A stretch of DNA of 64,000 bases from Saccharomycopsis malanga (lineage: Eukaryota > Ascomycota > Saccharomycetes > Ascoideales > Saccharomycopsidaceae): assembly GCA_004014935.1 (NCBI GenBank), contig CP025323.1:2170001-2234000 (forward strand). Direction: 5' to 3'. The notes below the pieces were generated by a model. It did no database searches, had not been told where the DNA came from, and worked only from the letters and a program-made list of their open reading frames with translations. The position numbers and the translations under genes were made by a program. This document shows, in pieces, positions 59,682-64,000 of the stretch. Position 1 is the stretch's first letter. Every line of letters begins with the position of its first letter.

Positions 59682-59730
59682 ATATATGTACTGGGCTCGA
59701 AATATAAGATTATTATTATCATTATAATTG
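59682..59730 (+). repeat. R1 tail-only fragment
   Basis: 'TGTACTGGGCTCGAAATATA' plus a TTATTATTATCATTAT tail, flanked by unrelated DNA. Confidence 0.65.
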
Positions 59731-60617
59731 CCCATCTCTTTTTATCTGCCATCCATTATCAGAACTTTTGAATGGGTCAATTGACAGCCGTACATCCCAA
59801 ACCGCCTTTAGTGGCTTTAATATCAAGAGATAAGTACGACTTTGTTGGTCAATCAACTGTCGATCCATTTCATCAACTTTGCTCGTCTTTCTACATATCT
59901 ACAAATTCATGTTTTCTTAGCCTCTTTTGGGCCACACTCTGATAAGCTTTTCCAGTGAAACGGCCAGATCCCAACACTAACTTAATAATTCATACTAACA
60001 TTTAACCCATCGTGCAAACATCTGAAATGAGGTTAAACCTACGGCTGTTAACACCGGTGCCCAGCCGGGGTTAAGTACATGCAACACAACTTATCGTGGC
60101 TTTAGCAGGATTGCAGTATGATTCGAAGATAAATCTGGAAAAGAGGGCTTGTATCAACAATGTGGGCTGATTCACAGAAAGTATAACCAAAAGAGAGCCA
60201 AATTAAAAAAAAAAATCCTATTCTGTTGGAAAATTCCTTTTTAATCCGGTTTCCTAATCGTCTCCTACATAGTGGCCGCCTCTATTGTTACGAAAACGTT
60301 ATCAGGGTATCTAGACTTCTTGGCTCAGGGTTTCCAACTTGTATCCAATGTAAGCAGACTGAGATGAAATTGGCTTTCTTGAAATGGAAAAAGTTAAACG
60401 AAGTTATTTTAGACCGATTAGTCACGTATATATTATACTGAAGGGGGCTATCTAAAACCCAACCATAAAGTCCCATAAAAGAGATTGCTTAGAATATTTC
60501 TCCAACTCAAATTCAATACAGCATTTTGCCCAAATGAATTAATACAAGTTTTATAGCTGGAAAGAAGCAAAATGTTCGCTCTTTGCTCATCTCAAAACAA
60601 ATGTATCAAAGTATATA

Positions 60618-60667
60618 TTTGAAAGTGCACTGGGCTTGAAATATATGATATTATTATTATTATTATA
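60618..60667 (+). repeat. R1 tail-only fragment
   Basis: 'GTGCACTGGGCTTGAAATAT' plus a TTATTATTATTATTA tail. Confidence 0.65.
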
Positions 60668-60932
60668 TATTTGAGAGCAGGCAAAAATTCACAAGCCAGT
60701 ACAAATTGTATAGTCCAGCGCTGTTTTGGGCCAAATTGTAGAACCAAAAGAATGTTATTTCTGATCCTTTTTCCTATTTTCTTTATGGCCCTATCTACAA
60801 GCTTCAATTCAAAGGATCACTTAATCTACACTTCTTTAAAAGAAAATTAGACATTATAAAATTGAATAGTTGGAGCATATAACCCCAAAATTGACTGTAA
60901 AGCTATTATTCAAAACCCTGAAACTCTACCTG

Positions 60933-60958
60933 AAGGATTCGAACCGCCAATGACCCAT
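60933..60958 (-). other. Isolated B-box-like sequence
   Basis: The minus strand reads 'GGCGGTTCGAATCCTTCAGG', a perfect GGTTCGAATCC B box with a weak T stem. No A box or acceptor stem pairing was found, so it is a decayed tRNA or tRNA-like remnant at best. Confidence 0.3.
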
Positions 60959-61411
60959 TTTTACAAAGGCCAAAAATTACATCGGTGCACATAACCTATC
61001 CAAGTGCGACAGGAAATCTTCTAAATGTTACCTGGCCATGTGTATATGTGTATATTGATTTAAGATGTGAGAAAGTAATAAATTGTTAGTTTTATACTAC
61101 TAAATGTTGGTCTTTTGCTAACGAAGAGGTTTGTTTTTTCTCAGTAGTCTGTAAAGTGAGCAGCTGCTTGTTGAAACTGTTCAAAAAAAAAAAAAAAAAA
61201 AGCTAAAATATGCTTGAATATTAGTTTACTTTTACAGTGCAATGTGTTTCTCTTAGTGGCCTTTTAGCTATTATATAATTGCAGCCTTCTTTAACATACC
61301 TACACTATGAATAACTTAATCTTGTGATTCTACATGCTTTGACAGATAAGTATTTCTCCAATAGCAGTTTTATTATTATCAATCCCCTAATTTACTTGCA
61401 CATTACAATCA

Positions 61412-62452
61412 CTAGCCTACTTCTGGAGTAGTTTCCATTTCAACATCGTTATCAGCCAGATGTGACTCTCCATATTGCGGAGTTTCTGTTCCGCTTGGTG
61501 CAGTGCTTACATTCTTTCTTTCATATTGCTTTTCTCTGGCTATTTCGTCCTGAACCTTATTTATCGAACTGGAAATGTTCTGGAGATCCTCCCTTAGGAA
61601 TTTGATCAAGCTGTTTTTACGGTCTTGCCATTTGACGTTTTCTTGATCCAACGTTTGCAATTCTTTGTTCAAAGCTTCATTTAAGAGTTTTTGTTTAAAC
61701 TTTTCTGCTTTGACATGTTTTATCTGCGCCAAATATCTTTCGCTTTTGATAATCTTCAAATCCAAAAACTGCATGTCTTTGTCTATATCATCGTTCTCCT
61801 CTAGTTTGAACTCTTTGTATGATGGTACATCCAGAAGTTTCTGCGTCTCATTTACGAGTTCATCTGTATGCCCCACGGGCAAAACTTGATTTTTATAGGC
61901 CATATCGGTCTCAAAAAGCGCAGTCTTGTACTCTGTGAGCTTCTTTTCATAACTGCGGACCGCTTCTGGCAATTCTTTGCTCTCCAACTCGAATATTTTC
62001 AACTGTACGTTCTTCGAATAGTCCACCACGCTCAATAAACGGCTAAACTTGTTAGCTTCGAGAAAACCACTTCTATTATACTGAATTACGTCTCTACGAA
62101 ATTGGTTATCATTTACAGCATCTATAAACTTGTCAGACAATATTCTTTTGGACTCTTCCTTTTTGTCCTCTTGGTCCTTTTTCTCCTCCTCCTCTTCCTC
62201 TTCCCCACTCCTTTCAAGCAAAAAATCTAGAAACTGCATGTTTTTGTTGAAAGAATCATCCAACGCCTCTAGATTTTGTTTCGTTATTCCATCATAGACT
62301 TGGAATACATTCTCAACATCCTCATATTTGCTTATACCAGACAATGGCTCGGCTGCAGCATGGGCACCTGCCCCATTAGAAGCTGGCAGCTCAGAAGCTC
62401 CGGGCTTGTTTGGAAGATTCATTTTCTGTTTTGGCGCTTGGTCTTTATTCAT
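61412..62452 (-). CDS. Coiled-coil protein, unassigned
   Basis: 346 residues from the ATG at 62452; the upstream in-frame stretch has no ATG. The N-terminus is Ala/Gly/Pro-rich. From about residue 45 onward it is heptad-rich, with two 'MQFLD' elements, a poly-Glu run (about 85-91) and a second long coil (about 215-315). The C-terminus is Ser/Thr-rich with 'GTETPQYG' and 'METTPEVG'. The size and two-coil layout would suit a kinetochore or complex scaffold subunit, but no family was recognised. It lies 6.2 kb upstream of the velvet gene on the same strand. Confidence 0.6.
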   Translation of the reverse strand: MNKDQAPKQKMNLPNKPGASELPASNGAGAHAAAEPLSGISKYEDVENVFQVYDGITKQNLEALDDSFNKNMQFLDFLLERSGEEEEEEEKKDQEDKKEESKRILSDKFIDAVNDNQFRRDVIQYNRSGFLEANKFSRLLSVVDYSKNVQLKIFELESKELPEAVRSYEKKLTEYKTALFETDMAYKNQVLPVGHTDELVNETQKLLDVPSYKEFKLEENDDIDKDMQFLDLKIIKSERYLAQIKHVKAEKFKQKLLNEALNKELQTLDQENVKWQDRKNSLIKFLREDLQNISSSINKVQDEIAREKQYERKNVSTAPSGTETPQYGESHLADNDVEMETTPEVG

Positions 62453-63074
62453 GTCATTGTTATTACAGTTATCTTCATAGTAATATTGAGATTTTTCATA
62501 TCTCAACAAATTGCTGTAGGATTATGCAGGATTATGTGTATCTGGCATGTAGGCGCGTAACAGTACATATTTCAGCATATACAAGTCTATTATCAACATG
62601 GATTTCTATAATTGTCAATAGTGGGGTTATCAGTATCATTTATATTCGAATGTTTTCTGTAATGTTTGAAAGGAGTTAGCAGCTATTTTTGGTTTGGATT
62701 CGAGCGCACTAACCTGCTAGTTTAGTACTTTTATGTTGAGGGCAATGTGCTGAATTCATCCTGTTTTTTTTTTGTTTAAACTAATCAGTGCTTGTGTTTG
62801 CAGTGGACTTGTTGGACAAGAATTAATAGTTGTATTTGATAGATAATATGAAGGAAAAAAAACAGGTTGTATTGTAAAAAGGGGTCGTATTGTAAAAAGA
62901 AGTCTTCTTTTTTATTCTTGACTGGTAATACAAATTCTATAATACAAGTTTCACTTGAGTTGAAAACTGAAACTGAAAAAGAACTTTGTAAGTATCAAAA
63001 TTGAATTTAAATGGTTTTTTAGCAAGTGGGTTACTTTATGTACTGCTTTCTTTTTTATATGAATACTAATATTA
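62453..63074. other. Upstream region of the coiled-coil gene
   Basis: AT-rich, with T-runs at 62765 and 63184. No gene recognised. Confidence 0.4.
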
Positions 63075-63350
63075 ATGTTGCGCTGTATCATTGGTGGTAA
63101 CCTTCTATATGCCTCGTGTCCTAAAATTTGATTGAATACACTAGATTGCATTTTTCCATATTGATCTGTTTGCAATTGATCTTTTTTTATTTCGTTTCAT
63201 TAATTATGAGTGGCTAGATTTATCAATTGATACGCAGCCACGTTCTCATTTTCTTTACTCTATACTATTGTCTAGAGCCCTCGATTGCCTTTTCAGGTAC
63301 CACACCATTCTAAGCACTTTTTGAAACCCTGTTTCTTCCTTTATCTTGGA
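63075..63350 (+). mobile_element. R3 dispersed repeat
   Basis: 'TGTATCATTGGTGGTAACC', 'GGCTAGATTTATCAATTGAT' and 'CTATACTATTGTCTAGAGCC' parallel 41740-41930. It is followed at once by an R1 copy. Confidence 0.55.
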
Positions 63351-63351
63351 T

Positions 63352-63465
63352 AGTATCTTATATTTCAAGCCCAGTACTTACTGGCTTCGTATATACGCGC
63401 CATGTCTAAAGAAATTTGGTGAAACCCAGTGGGGAAAACCCAACCAGGTCCCGGTTATCCTATAC
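63352..63465 (-). repeat. R1 5'-truncated copy
   Basis: 'CTTATATTTCAAGCCCAGTA', 'TTCGTATATACGCGCCATG' and 'AAACCCAACCAGGTCCCGG'. Confidence 0.62.
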
Positions 63466-63559
63466 TTAATTTAGGCTTTTAATACACTTTCAACACAATC
63501 GATATACCGGTATATTAAAAACTATAACTCACCTTATATTTTTGGAAAAAAAGAAAATA

Positions 63560-64000
63560 AAACATGAAAAAAAAATAGCCAAAGTTTATCACCATTTAGG
63601 AGTCAATATACAACTTCCATAAGAATGCATTAAAACAAATCAGAAACTAGAACAGGAAAAAACAATAACCAAAGTCAAACAAACATTACGCCATTTGCAA
63701 CTTTATCATGAATAGGAATAAAAGTTATTAAAAAAACGGACTCCCCAAAACCGAGGTATAAAACTTATTAACAAGCACATTACGCTTTACCGAGCCTCAT
63801 AAATTATTCAATGTTTGTAAGAAGTTTAATAAATGCTAGTTTGACTATATATAATGATTAGTTTTTGAATGTTAAGTTTCTCTGAGAACCTACAATAAAA
63901 ATACCTTTTTAGCTCTTGCGATACGTGTTTCTCTGGGATAAAAGCTCAGCTAAACCCTGGAGAAAACATGAATAAAACTTAAAACAATTAGAAACCATGT
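63560..64000 (-). mobile_element. R2 dispersed element, 3' part, continues past the window
   Basis: 'ACAACTTCCATAAGAATGC', 'ACAAGCACATTACGCTTTAC' and 'GAGAACCTACAATAAAAATA' follow the order of 4250-4620. The head would lie beyond 64000. Confidence 0.6.

Larger units (their letters stand above)
55220..61411. other. 6.2-kb gene-free region upstream of the velvet gene
   Basis: No convincing protein gene across 6.2 kb. It contains A/T-rich polypurine runs next to the velvet start (55262-55312), palindromic TGCAT/GTACAT words (55480-55575), GCGA and GTAAT/GCGGT short repeats (55710-55800), a 20-bp repeat (56340-56410), a large decamer array (58131-58500) and two R1 tail fragments. Such length upstream of a developmental regulator suggests an extended control region, possibly with noncoding transcription. 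Confidence 0.5.

Overview
This is nuclear chromosomal DNA of an ascomycete budding yeast (Saccharomycotina). The evidence is compact, mostly intronless genes encoding yeast-type proteins (ICE2, MME1, SFM1, PRP3, KRE2/MNT1-type mannosyltransferase, USA1-like), AT-rich spacers, and short introns with GTATGT-type donors and TACTAAC-type branch points. At least five genes are spliced (snapin-like SNN1, RPL43, a CBS/PB1 protein, ATP19, VPS29). Four of these introns are invisible to a plain ORF scan of the first exon. Genus and CTG decoding cannot be decided from the window. || Layout: 0-3.5 kb holds the 5' end of a TRM12/TYW2-like gene running off the left edge, a spliced snapin-like gene and the carrier MME1. 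6-18 kb holds ICE2, a LEU3-like Zn2Cys6 factor, a ceramide synthase, an AVT7-like vacuolar amino-acid transporter and RPL43. 19-36 kb holds a GT15 mannosyltransferase, the CBS/PB1 membrane protein, a coiled-coil protein, ATP19, PRP3, SFM1, an AHC1-like protein and VPS29. 38-48 kb holds a USA1-like ERAD factor, an ER cyclophilin ending in KDEL and two small unassigned proteins. From 48 to 64 kb the DNA is gene-poor. It contains only a velvet-domain regulator with about 6.2 kb of gene-free DNA upstream, a coiled-coil protein, large microsatellite/minisatellite arrays and dispersed repeats. || The genes are unlinked housekeeping functions (secretory pathway and ER: ICE2, USA1-like, CPR5-like, ceramide synthase, mannosyltransferase, VPS29; mitochondria: MME1, ATP19; RNA: PRP3, TRM12, SFM1, RPL43). 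No operon-like or biosynthetic cluster is visible. || The most striking content is three dispersed repeat families found by reading the spacers. R1 (about 23 copies or fragments) has a tRNA-like head with A and B boxes, a T-run, a conserved hairpin, and a conserved 3' end followed by a (TTA)n tail; many copies are 5'-truncated, as in a SINE. R2 (5-6 copies, about 1.1 kb) carries a different, class-II-like tRNA head. R3 (about 5 copies plus ends) lacks a visible tRNA head. They abut and interrupt each other at several hubs. No reverse transcriptase, LTR element or transposase was seen. No intact tRNA gene was found either.
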